This document shows, piece after piece, positions 24,664 through 32,807 of a DNA stretch of 64,000 bases (positions within the stretch are counted from its first letter, which is position 1; each line of letters starts with the position of its first letter). A model generated the notes under the pieces. It searched no databases. It was not told the DNA's origin and saw nothing but the letters and a program-made list of their open reading frames with translations. This DNA is from Prevotella sp. UBA2711 (GTDB lineage: Bacteria; Bacteroidota; Bacteroidia; Bacteroidales; Bacteroidaceae), in the NCBI GenBank assembly GCA_002354095.1, contig DEKX01000019.1, forward strand, positions 199,148 to 263,147, given 5' to 3'. Made by a program: the position numbers and the translations under genes.

Positions 24664-24729
24664 CGAGTGCATTCCAATAAAAATTGTAGTGCACTGCAAT
24701 AATTTTTGTAGTGCACTGCAAAAAATATT
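24664..24729. repeat. Three phased 22-bp units centred on AGTGCACT
   Basis: Cores AGTGCATT (24666), AGTGCACT (24688) and AGTGCACT (24710) start exactly 22 bp apart. Each core is a palindrome flanked by CAA and an A/T run. The array lies between convergent genes. A second array with the same period and copy number lies at 49139-49204. Confidence 0.9.
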
Positions 24730-24743
24730 CCCAAGGCGGGAAT
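24720..24743 (-). terminator. Terminator after the DUF4834 gene
   Basis: On the minus strand ATTCCC and GGGAAT pair around GCCTT, then ATTTTTTG follows. The stem (24727-24743) begins 10 bp after the DUF4834 stop and touches the last 22-bp repeat unit. Confidence 0.75.
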
Positions 24744-24753
24744 TATTGCGTGG

Positions 24754-25140
24754 TCATGATTGCTCTTCGCTGAATTCTACGTATTCGCCTTCTTCCTCTT
24801 CGTAGATTTTCTTGGCATCACGCTGCTTGCGACGGTCGATGATGGTTTCACCGGTAGCCGTCTGGTGGTGGATTTCCTCTGCCTCCTGTTCAGCCACAGG
24901 TTCCTGCTCCTTGGATGCAGCACGAGGCTGAGCGGGTTCTGACGGGGTCTTGCCACTATAATGATACTGGCGCTGCTGGCGACCAGTCTCATCGCGATAC
25001 TTCTGACTCTTTGCATCGGCCTCTTTCTTGGCCTTCAGTTTTGCCTTCTTGATTGACTTGATGATGCTGCCTCCGGTGAGGAGTAGAACAAAAATGACAA
25101 CGAAGACGATGAAGATGATAAATCCCATGTTTTCTTTCAT
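24754..25140 (-). CDS. DUF4834-like small membrane protein
   Basis: From the ATG at 25140 the 128-residue product starts MKENMGFIIFIVFVVIFVLLLTGG, a single membrane segment, then a highly charged lysine-, glutamate- and glutamine-rich tail (SIIKSIKKAKLKAKKEAD, EEEEGEYVEFSEEQS). This matches DUF4834, a Bacteroidota family of unknown function often next to phospholipid genes. The ORF continues upstream to 25179, but that part overlaps the end of pssA, so I chose the ATG at 25140. It is last of a psd-pssA-DUF4834 operon, 16 bp after pssA. Confidence 0.72.
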   Translation of the reverse strand: MKENMGFIIFIVFVVIFVLLLTGGSIIKSIKKAKLKAKKEADAKSQKYRDETGRQQRQYHYSGKTPSEPAQPRAASKEQEPVAEQEAEEIHHQTATGETIIDRRKQRDAKKIYEEEEGEYVEFSEEQS

Positions 25141-25156
25141 AGTGATATTGTGGATT

Positions 25157-25840
25157 TTAGTTACGGTTCTTAGTAGCAACGGACAGGATGATATACCAGG
25201 CTATGACAGCAGCCAAGCCGCTGATGCCCAGGAAGGCGAGAAGTGGTATGCAGGTGATTAGGAAGATGTATTTGATTTCATTGCCTCGCCACCCCCAGTG
25301 CTTGAACTTCAAGGCAAACATGGGAATTTCGGAGACAAGCAGGTAACAGCTGACGAACATGCCGACGAGGACGGCATAATATAAATAAGGTGAGGAAAGC
25401 AGCCAATCGCCCGTGCCTACCAACAGGGCTCCCCAGAACAGGGCATTGGCAGGGGTGGGGAGGCCGATGAAGCCCATGGCCTGACGCTCGTCGAGATTGA
25501 ACTTAGCCAAGCGCAATGCCGAGAAAGCTGCCATGATGAAGGCTAAGTAGCACAGATAATGCCAAGGCAGCATTTCCGCCCCTTGTTTCAGAAAATCGAA
25601 GATGATGGCTGAAGGCGCAAAACCGAAGGTGATGTCGTCAGCCAGTGAATCGAGTTCCTTGCCGATGGGTGAACTGACACCCAGGAGACGTGCACTCATG
25701 CCATCGAAGAAATCGAAAACGGCTCCGATGACGATGAAGAGGAGTGCGGTGTCCCATACACCACAGAAAGCCCAATAGGTGGCTATGCAGCCTGATATGA
25801 GATTCAGGCAAGTGATGGAGTTGGGGATATGCTTTTTCAT
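25157..25840 (-). CDS. pssA: CDP-diacylglycerol-serine O-phosphatidyltransferase
   Basis: PssA makes phosphatidylserine from CDP-diacylglycerol and serine in the membrane. The start is taken at 25840 (MKKHIPNSITCLNLISGCIA); an upstream ATG at 25945 would overlap psd. The CDP-alcohol phosphotransferase signature is complete: FDFFDGMSARLLGVSSP and GKELDSLADDITFG, with the spaced Asp residues that hold the metal. There are about eight membrane segments in 227 residues. The gene follows psd by 16 bp, so both steps of phosphatidylethanolamine synthesis are co-transcribed. Confidence 0.95.
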   Translation of the reverse strand: MKKHIPNSITCLNLISGCIATYWAFCGVWDTALLFIVIGAVFDFFDGMSARLLGVSSPIGKELDSLADDITFGFAPSAIIFDFLKQGAEMLPWHYLCYLAFIMAAFSALRLAKFNLDERQAMGFIGLPTPANALFWGALLVGTGDWLLSSPYLYYAVLVGMFVSCYLLVSEIPMFALKFKHWGWRGNEIKYIFLITCIPLLAFLGISGLAAVIAWYIILSVATKNRN

Positions 25841-25856
25841 GTGTTCTGCAAGTTTT

Positions 25857-26555
25857 TTATGGCAGTTTGGCAATAACTGTCTGGTCGCCGGTAGTAGGCT
25901 GGTCCATAATGACGCAGGGCTTAGAACCCAGTGGCAGATAGACATCTACACGCGAACCCAGTTTGATGAATCCCATGTGCTCGTCGATATAGCACTCTTC
26001 ACCCTCTTTGGCATACGTCACGATACGACGTGCCATGGCTCCGGCTATCTGGCGTACCAGTACGTCCTCGCCCTGAGGGGTGGTAATCATCACGTCGGCA
26101 TGTTCATTTTCCTCGCTGGCTTTGGGAAGCCATGCCTTGTGGTAGTTACCGTTCTGATGATGCACGAACTTGATTTTTCCATCAACAGGGAACCAGTTGG
26201 CATGCACGTTCAGGGGGCTCATGAAGATGCTGATCATCAGTCGCTTGTCGTGGAAGTAAGTGTGTTCCTCCACCTCCTCGATGACTACTATCTTACCATC
26301 GGCAGGAGCCACCACCAGGCGTTCGGTGTCGCCATTGAAATAACGGATAGGGCAGCGATAGAAATTGAGTGCCAAGACCCATGCCGTTCCGAATATCAGG
26401 GCGAAAGCCCAGAAGGGTATCGGATTGTCGATGAATGCCCAAAGTAAATAACCAATGCCTATCAGCAGTAACATGCTGATGGTGAGTTCGTTAGTGCCCT
26501 CGCGATGTATTCTGATTTTCTTAAGTCTCTTTATCTTTTGGATTTTTTCTCCCAT
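25857..26555 (-). CDS. psd: Phosphatidylserine decarboxylase proenzyme
   Basis: Psd decarboxylates phosphatidylserine to phosphatidylethanolamine and carries a pyruvoyl group made by self-cleavage. The 232-residue product is of the short Psd type: two N-terminal hydrophobic segments, VVAPADGKIVVIEE, IFMSPLNVHANWFPVDG, and near the C-terminus FIKLGSRVDVYLP, where cleavage between Gly and Ser is expected. First gene of the operon, with a -7 box 34 bases upstream. Confidence 0.94.
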   Translation of the reverse strand: MGEKIQKIKRLKKIRIHREGTNELTISMLLLIGIGYLLWAFIDNPIPFWAFALIFGTAWVLALNFYRCPIRYFNGDTERLVVAPADGKIVVIEEVEEHTYFHDKRLMISIFMSPLNVHANWFPVDGKIKFVHHQNGNYHKAWLPKASEENEHADVMITTPQGEDVLVRQIAGAMARRIVTYAKEGEECYIDEHMGFIKLGSRVDVYLPLGSKPCVIMDQPTTGDQTVIAKLP

Positions 26556-26589
26556 GAGTAGTAATACAGATTGATTCCTAATTCACATG

Positions 26590-26597
26590 CAAAGGTA
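26590..26597 (-). promoter_or_regulatory. -7 promoter box for psd-pssA-DUF4834
   Basis: TACCTTTG on the minus strand matches TAnnTTTG, 34 bases before the psd start. It is divergent from the dnaE box. Confidence 0.5.
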
Positions 26598-26661
26598 CGA
26601 AATAATTCTTAATTCGTAATTCATTATCTGGATTTTTTTTGGATATTTCATTTTTTCATCG

Positions 26662-26669
26662 TAACTTTG
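26662..26669 (+). promoter_or_regulatory. -7 promoter box for dnaE
   Basis: TAACTTTG matches TAnnTTTG, 18 bases before the ATG at 26688. An in-frame ATG at 26667 overlaps this box and would be upstream of the transcript start. Confidence 0.55.
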
Positions 26670-26687
26670 AACCTCAAAAACTATAAA

Positions 26688-29600
26688 ATGGAAGATTTCA
26701 TACATTTACACGTACATACATATTACTCAATACTGGATGGCCAGTCGAGTATTAAGAAGCTGGTAGATAAAGCGATAGCCAACGGCATGAAAGGCATGGC
26801 CATTACCGACCACGGCGATATGTTCGGAATCAAGGAATTTCATGATTACGTGGGCGGCATCAACAAAGGTAGGAAGAAAGAGGGGCTGGAGCCTTTCAAA
26901 CCCATCTTCGGTTGCGAGATGTATGTGTCGCGCAATGGTTCCAAGGAATTGAGGCGTGGCAAAGAAGACATCAGCGGTTATCACCTGATAGTGCTTGCCA
27001 AGAACTATAAGGGTTATAAGAATCTGATTAAGTTGGTGAGTAACTCGTGGGTGGACGGCTACTATATGCGTCCGCGTACCGACCGTGAAGACTTGGAGAA
27101 ATACCACGAGGGGCTGATGGTTTGTTCGGCATGTATTGCGGGCGAGGTGCCTCATAAGATTCTGCAGGGTGATATAGCCGGCGCGCGTGAAGCCATCGAA
27201 TGGTATCATGGCATTTTCGGCGACGACTATTATCTGGAACTGCAGCGCCATGAAGTGACCGACCCGACGATTCGTGCCAACCGCGAGACATTCCCCTTGC
27301 AGCAGAAAGCCAATAAGGTGCTGATAGAACTCGCCAAGGAATATGGTATCAAACTGGTTTGCTCGAACGATGCCCACTTTGTTGACCAGGAGAATGCCGA
27401 GGCTCACGACCATCTGTTGTGCCTCTCCACAGGTAAGGACCTGGACGACCCTTCACGTATGTTGTATTCCAAGCAGGAGTGGTTCAAGACCCGCGAGGAG
27501 ATGAATGCCATCTTCCAGGATGTGCCTGAAGCCCTGTCGAACACGCTGGAATTGTTGGACAAGACAGAATTCTATAGTCTGGACCACGACCCCATCATGC
27601 CTTTCTTCCCCATACCTGAATCGTTCGGTACAGAGGAGCAATGGCGCGAAAAGTTCACAGAGCAGCAGCTGTTCGACGAATTTACGAGTGACGAGAATGG
27701 TGAGAACCAACTGCCACAGGAAGAGGGTGAGAAGAAAATCAAGAAACTGGGTGGCTACGATAAACTGTACCGTATAAAGTTTGAAGCCGACTATCTGGCA
27801 AAACTGGCATACGAAGGTGCTGCAAAGAGATATGGTGACCCCCTGACAAAAGAGGTGGACGACCGTATTCGCTTCGAACTGCATATCATGAAGACGATGG
27901 GTTTCCCTGGCTACTTTCTGATTGTGCAGGACTTCATCAATTCCGCACGCGACGAACTGGGGGTGATGGTAGGACCCGGACGTGGCTCGGCTGCCGGGTC
28001 GGTGGTGGCTTACTGTCTGGGTATCACCAAGATAGACCCGCTGAAGTACGACCTGCTGTTTGAGCGTTTCCTGAATCCCGACCGTATCTCGCTGCCTGAT
28101 ATTGATACAGACTTCGATGACGACGGGCGCGGTAAGGTGCTGAAATGGGTGGAGGATAAATATGGACACGAGAACTGTGCACATATTATTACCTATGCCT
28201 CGATGGCCACCAAGAACTCCATCAAGGACGTGGCTCGCGTGGAGAAACTGCCTCTGTCGATTTCCAATGCGCTGTGTAAGGCCATTCCCGACCGTCTGCC
28301 TGAGGGTAAGAAAATGAATCTGGTGAATGCCATATCGTGTGTGCCCGAACTGCGTGAGGCAGAGAGTTCCAACGACCCCAAACTGGCGAATACCATCAAG
28401 TATGCCAAGATGCTGGAGGGTACGGTGCGTGGCACGGGTATTCACGCCTGTGGTTTCATTATCTGTCGCGACCCTATCAGCGACTGGGTGCCCGTGTCAA
28501 CGGCAGACGACCCAGACTTCAAGGATGTGAAGACTAACTGTACGCAGTATGACGGACACGTGATAGAATCGACAGGACTGATTAAGATGGACTTCCTGGG
28601 ACTGAAGACGCTGTCGGAGATGAAAGAGGCCTGTGCCGTTATCAAACAGACGCGCGGCATCGACGTTGACTTGGATAATATTCCCATTGACGACCCCAAG
28701 ACATACGAACTCTACCAACAGGGACGCACCATCGGAACGTTCCAGTTCGAGTCGAATGGTATGCAGAAATACTTGCGTGAACTGCACCCAACGGTGTTCG
28801 AAGACCTGATAGCCATGAATGCGCTATACCGTCCGGGACCTATGGACTATATCCCTTCGTTCATTGCCCGAAAGAATGGTAAGGAGGAAATCAAATACGA
28901 CATACCATGTATGGAGAAGTATCTGAAGGATACGTATGGCATTACGGTCTATCAGGAGCAAGTGATGTTGCTGTCGCGACAATTGGCTGACTTTACCCGT
29001 GGTGAGAGTGACGCACTGCGTAAGGCGATGGGTAAGAAGAAAAAAGACATCGTTGATGCCATGAAGCCCAAGTTCATTGAGGGCGGCAAGAAGAACGGTC
29101 ACGACCCACAGGTGTTGGAGAAGATATGGGCTGACTGGGAGAAATTTGCCTCGTATGCTTTCAATAAATCGCATGCTGCCTGCTACTCGTGGGTAGCTTT
29201 CCAGACAGCCTATCTGAAAGCCAACTATCCGGCTGAGTTCATGGCTGCTATCATGAGTCGCAGGCGCGACCAGATATCAGAAATCACCAAACTGATGGAT
29301 GAGTGCAAGTCGATGGGTATTGCCACACTGGGACCTGACGTGAACGAGAGTTACCTGAAGTTTGGTGTGAATAAGAAAGGTGAGATACGTTTCGGACTGG
29401 CAGCCATCAAGGGTATGGGTGATGCTGCTGCTGAGGCTATTATTCAGGAGCGCGAGAAGAACGGTGTCTATAAGAGTATCTTTGACTTTGCCCAGCGCGT
29501 GAGCTTCGCGAATGTGAACCGTAAGGCATACGAAAGTCTGGCACTGAGTGGAGGATTTGACAGCTTTGGCATAGCACGTGAAGATTTCTTTGCTACCAAT

Positions 29601-30398
29601 AGTAAGGGCGAGGTGTTCTTGGATACATTGGTACGTTATGGACAGATGTACCAGATGGAACAGCAGGAAATGCGCAACTCGCTGTTTGGCGGTGAGAACG
29701 AAATAGAAATAGCCACTCCAGCCATTCCGCATGGCGTGCGATGGAGCGATATAGAAAGACTGAACAAGGAACGCGACTTTGTGGGCATCTATCTGTCTGC
29801 CCATCCGTTGGACGAATACCGCATCGTGTTGGACAATCTGTGTAATACTCGTTGTGCCGAATTGGCAGACCGTTGTGCAGCGATGACTGATCGTGACGAT
29901 GTTACGTTGGGAGGTATTGTTACTAATGTACAGACGCGTATCGGAAAGAATAACAAGCCCTGGGGTATTATTACGCTGGAGGATTTTGAGGGTTCAGGCG
30001 AACTGATGCTCTTTGGCGACGACTGGCTCAACCTCAATGGTAAGTTCCTTCATGGCGCAGCTGTCTATGTCACGGGTAAGATGGCCCCTCGCTTCCAGTA
30101 TAGTGACCAAAAGGAACTGAAGGTGACGAATGTGGAACTGTTGCAGTCAGTGAAGGAGAAGGCTATCGACCGTATCACCATCACCCTGACCACCGACCTG
30201 CTGGACGAGCAGGTGGTGACGGAGTTGGGCGAAATGATCAACGAGAACCCTGGTAAAACGAAACTCTATTTCCAATTGGTAGATCGTACGGGTAAAGGAC
30301 ATGTGCTTATGCGCAGTACGACGAAGTTCGTGGACGTAAAGAGCACACTGGTGAACTTTATTGAGCAGACGCCTGCCCTCGACTACAAAATCAATTAG
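26688..30398 (+). CDS. dnaE: DNA polymerase III alpha subunit
   Basis: DnaE is the replicative polymerase. The start MEDFIHLHVHTYYSILDG is chosen because the -7 box covers the upstream ATG. The 1236-residue product has the PHP domain first (HLHVHTYYSILDG, ITDHGDMFG, CSNDAHF), then palm and fingers with GPGRGSAAGSVVAYCLGIT and LPDIDTDFDDDGRGKV (the catalytic Asp residues), thumb, a helix-hairpin-helix stretch near ETLGPDVNES-like ATLGPDVNESYLKFG, and an OB domain (DDVTLGGIVTNVQTR). The PHP histidines are kept, so proofreading there is possible. It is followed by trxA after 68 bp. Confidence 0.96.
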   Translation: MEDFIHLHVHTYYSILDGQSSIKKLVDKAIANGMKGMAITDHGDMFGIKEFHDYVGGINKGRKKEGLEPFKPIFGCEMYVSRNGSKELRRGKEDISGYHLIVLAKNYKGYKNLIKLVSNSWVDGYYMRPRTDREDLEKYHEGLMVCSACIAGEVPHKILQGDIAGAREAIEWYHGIFGDDYYLELQRHEVTDPTIRANRETFPLQQKANKVLIELAKEYGIKLVCSNDAHFVDQENAEAHDHLLCLSTGKDLDDPSRMLYSKQEWFKTREEMNAIFQDVPEALSNTLELLDKTEFYSLDHDPIMPFFPIPESFGTEEQWREKFTEQQLFDEFTSDENGENQLPQEEGEKKIKKLGGYDKLYRIKFEADYLAKLAYEGAAKRYGDPLTKEVDDRIRFELHIMKTMGFPGYFLIVQDFINSARDELGVMVGPGRGSAAGSVVAYCLGITKIDPLKYDLLFERFLNPDRISLPDIDTDFDDDGRGKVLKWVEDKYGHENCAHIITYASMATKNSIKDVARVEKLPLSISNALCKAIPDRLPEGKKMNLVNAISCVPELREAESSNDPKLANTIKYAKMLEGTVRGTGIHACGFIICRDPISDWVPVSTADDPDFKDVKTNCTQYDGHVIESTGLIKMDFLGLKTLSEMKEACAVIKQTRGIDVDLDNIPIDDPKTYELYQQGRTIGTFQFESNGMQKYLRELHPTVFEDLIAMNALYRPGPMDYIPSFIARKNGKEEIKYDIPCMEKYLKDTYGITVYQEQVMLLSRQLADFTRGESDALRKAMGKKKKDIVDAMKPKFIEGGKKNGHDPQVLEKIWADWEKFASYAFNKSHAACYSWVAFQTAYLKANYPAEFMAAIMSRRRDQISEITKLMDECKSMGIATLGPDVNESYLKFGVNKKGEIRFGLAAIKGMGDAAAEAIIQEREKNGVYKSIFDFAQRVSFANVNRKAYESLALSGGFDSFGIAREDFFATNSKGEVFLDTLVRYGQMYQMEQQEMRNSLFGGENEIEIATPAIPHGVRWSDIERLNKERDFVGIYLSAHPLDEYRIVLDNLCNTRCAELADRCAAMTDRDDVTLGGIVTNVQTRIGKNNKPWGIITLEDFEGSGELMLFGDDWLNLNGKFLHGAAVYVTGKMAPRFQYSDQKELKVTNVELLQSVKEKAIDRITITLTTDLLDEQVVTELGEMINENPGKTKLYFQLVDRTGKGHVLMRSTTKFVDVKSTLVNFIEQTPALDYKIN

Positions 30399-30466
30399 GA
30401 TGCTTTGGCACGAAGTTTGCAAAAGATAGACATACACATTATTAATTTATTAAATGCGATTAGATT

Positions 30467-30781
30467 ATGGAAGTAAAAATCACATCTGAAAATTTCGAGA
30501 CCCTGAAGAATGGCGAACAGCCATTAGTAATTGATTTCTGGGCAACTTGGTGTGGCCCTTGCCGTATGGTTGGACCAATCATCTCAGAACTGGCTGAACA
30601 ATACGACGGTCGTATTGCCGTAGGAAAATGTGATGTAGAGGAAGAGGAGGAGCTGGCTGTTGAGTTCGGTATCCGCAACATACCTACCATCCTGTTCTTT
30701 AAAGGCGGTCAGTTGGTGGATAAGATTGTCGGTGCACAGTCAAAGGCTGCTATCCAGGCTAAGTTTGATGCATTGCTGTAA
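30467..30781 (+). CDS. trxA: Thioredoxin
   Basis: A 104-residue cytoplasmic thioredoxin with the active site FWATWCGPCRMVGP, the cis-Pro in RNIPTILFFKGG, and KCDVEEEEELAVEFGI before it. It reduces disulfides using thioredoxin reductase. No signal peptide is present. The gene ends with a hairpin shared with the convergent tsaE. Confidence 0.96.
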   Translation: MEVKITSENFETLKNGEQPLVIDFWATWCGPCRMVGPIISELAEQYDGRIAVGKCDVEEEEELAVEFGIRNIPTILFFKGGQLVDKIVGAQSKAAIQAKFDALL

Positions 30782-30803
30782 AAGTATGACGGCATGACAG
30801 TAT

Positions 30804-30836
30804 AAGAAAGGTCTCCCTCAAAAGGAGACCTTTCTT
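30804..30836. terminator. Bidirectional terminator between trxA and tsaE
   Basis: A perfect 13-bp stem, AAGAAAGGTCTCC (30804-30816) with 30824-30836 and a 7-nt loop. The tsaE stop codon lies in the loop and stem, so the hairpin overlaps its coding end. Confidence 0.88.
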
Positions 30837-31240
30837 GTGCCATCAGGCTGTTCTTCTATCGTTACCTTGACGGCATCGTCAGGAAGAATGTCTTCAATGA
30901 GTTCCGGCCATTCAATGAGGCACAGCGCCCCACTATAGAAATATTCTTCATAGCCCATGTCGTACACTTCTTCGAGCTTCTTGATGCGATAGAAATCGAA
31001 GTGATAGACTTGGGGCATGGTGAGTGACGCGTCATGAGTGGTGTATTCGTTAACGATGGAGAACGTGGGACTGGTAATAACGTCCTCGCTGCCCAGTTCC
31101 TCACAAATGGCTTTCACGAAAGTGGTCTTACCTGCTCCCATCTTTCCATAGAAGGCAAAGACACGGGCATCGCCGATGTGCTGGATAAACGCGCGGGCTG
31201 ACTCACGAATGGTTTCTAAATTCTTTATTACTATTTCCAT
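30818..31240 (-). CDS. tsaE: tRNA t6A biosynthesis ATPase TsaE
   Basis: TsaE is the ATPase of the TsaBDE complex that makes N6-threonylcarbamoyladenosine at A37 of tRNA. The 140-residue product has a Walker A loop FYGKMGAGKTTFVKAIC, then VITSPTFSIVNEY, VYHFDFYRI and LCLIEWPELIED, all family signatures. It is 5 bp after porX on the same strand. The stop codon lies within a terminator hairpin. Confidence 0.95.
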   Translation of the reverse strand: MEIVIKNLETIRESARAFIQHIGDARVFAFYGKMGAGKTTFVKAICEELGSEDVITSPTFSIVNEYTTHDASLTMPQVYHFDFYRIKKLEEVYDMGYEEYFYSGALCLIEWPELIEDILPDDAVKVTIEEQPDGTRKVSF

Positions 31241-31245
31241 AATGC

Positions 31246-32787
31246 TTATCTGTTTTTTCCTTTAAGTGTGATAAATGGTATAATCATTTCCTCCATGGAG
31301 ATGCCTCCGTGTTGGAAGGTGTTCCGATAGTACGTTACATAGTAATTATAGTTGTTGGGATAGGCAAAGAACTGGTCGCCGGAAGCAAAGACATAGCTCG
31401 TAGAGAGGTTGGGGGAGGGGAGAAATGCCTTCTGCGGGTCTTTGATAACAAAGAGGTCCTTATTGTCGTAAGCCAGATTCTTGCCCAGTTTGTAACGCAG
31501 ATTAGTATTGGTATTGCGGTCACCGATAATCTTGACGGGGGTGTTGGTGCGAATAGAACCGTGATCGGTGGTAATCATCACCTGACAGTCAGTCTGTGCC
31601 AACTGGCGGAGCAGTTGTGACATGATGGAGTGACGATACCAGGAGAGGGTGAGCGAACGGTAGGCGGCTTCGTCGTGAGCCAGTTCGCGTACCATCTTCG
31701 ATTCCGTGCGGGCATGTGATAGCATGTCAATGAAATTGATGACGAGTACGTTCAAATCATTCTTCTCAAGTGAAGGCAACTGACTGAGATAGCGTTCGGC
31801 ATCATCGGTCGTATTGATTTTCTGATAGGAGAACGTGTCGTGACGTCTGTAGCGGTCTATTTGTGTCTGGATGAGTGGGGCTTCGTTGAGATTCTTGCCT
31901 TCGGCTTCGTCTTCATCGACCCATAAGTCAGGAAACATGCGAGCTATCTGGTCGGGCATTAAGCCGGAGAAAATAGCATTGCGAGCATATTGGGTGGCTG
32001 TGGGCAGGATACTGCAATAGAGTTGTTCGTCAATCTCAAAGTCTGCCAATTCTGTTTCGATGGTTTTCCATTGGTCATAGCGGAAATTGTCGAGCACAAT
32101 GAGAAAGACTTTGTTGCCGGCTGATAGGGCAGGGAATATCTGTTGTTTGAACACATCAGGGCTCATCATCATGTCGCGCTTGGTGAGCCAGTCCATATAG
32201 TGATGCTTCACAAACTTGGAGAAACCGATGTTGGCTTCCTCTTTCTGCATGCGCAACATATCGCCCATGGCAGAATCGGTGGCTGAGAGCTGTAATTCCC
32301 ATCTTACAAGTTGACGGTACATCTGGGTCCAGTCGTCCCATGTCCTGCAGTCCATCATCTGCATGCTGAGTTGCTGGAATTGTTGCTGGTAGGCAGTCTG
32401 TGTTACTTCAGCCACCAGTTCGCGCTTATGAATGAATTTCTTGAGCGTCAGCAATATCTGGTTGGGGTTGACGGGCTTGATGAGATAGTCGGCAATATTA
32501 CGTCCCACAGCTTGGTTCATGATATCTTCCTCCTCGCTCTTGGTTACCATGACCACGGGAACGGTAGGTTGCAGTTCCTTGATGCGTTGCAGCGTTTCCA
32601 GTCCAGTGAGTCCGGGCATCATCTCGTCGAGCAATACCAGGTCGAAGGTACGTTGCTTGCACTCCTCAATAGCATCAATGCCATTGGTGACAGTCACTAC
32701 CTCGTAGCCCTTCTTTTCCAGAAAGAGCAGATGGGGCTTTAATAGTTCCATCTCGTCGTCAGCCCAAAGTAATAATCCGTTTGTCAT
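31246..32787 (-). CDS. porX: PorX: T9SS response regulator with alkaline-phosphatase-like domain
   Basis: PorX is the response regulator of PorXY, which controls type IX secretion genes with SigP in Porphyromonas; its C-terminal domain is of the alkaline-phosphatase superfamily. The 513-residue product has a receiver (residues 1-120) with Asp54 in LVLLDEMMPG and Lys in YLIKPVNP, a helical linker, then the effector region with VFLIVLDNFRYDQWK, SILPTATQYARNAIFSG and MITTDHGSIRTN, whose Asp, Thr and His residues suit zinc binding. It is 20 bp after porW and 5 bp before tsaE. The kinase PorY is not in the window. Confidence 0.93.
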   Translation of the reverse strand: MTNGLLLWADDEMELLKPHLLFLEKKGYEVVTVTNGIDAIEECKQRTFDLVLLDEMMPGLTGLETLQRIKELQPTVPVVMVTKSEEEDIMNQAVGRNIADYLIKPVNPNQILLTLKKFIHKRELVAEVTQTAYQQQFQQLSMQMMDCRTWDDWTQMYRQLVRWELQLSATDSAMGDMLRMQKEEANIGFSKFVKHHYMDWLTKRDMMMSPDVFKQQIFPALSAGNKVFLIVLDNFRYDQWKTIETELADFEIDEQLYCSILPTATQYARNAIFSGLMPDQIARMFPDLWVDEDEAEGKNLNEAPLIQTQIDRYRRHDTFSYQKINTTDDAERYLSQLPSLEKNDLNVLVINFIDMLSHARTESKMVRELAHDEAAYRSLTLSWYRHSIMSQLLRQLAQTDCQVMITTDHGSIRTNTPVKIIGDRNTNTNLRYKLGKNLAYDNKDLFVIKDPQKAFLPSPNLSTSYVFASGDQFFAYPNNYNYYVTYYRNTFQHGGISMEEMIIPFITLKGKNR

Positions 32788-32807
32788 AAGCGCTTAATCT
32801 TTCAACT

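Noticed and set aside
24664..24729. Short CRISPR-like array
   Set aside because: The units are 22 bp in total with palindromic 8-bp cores and A/T filler, no variable spacers of 30 bp or so, and no cas genes in the window.
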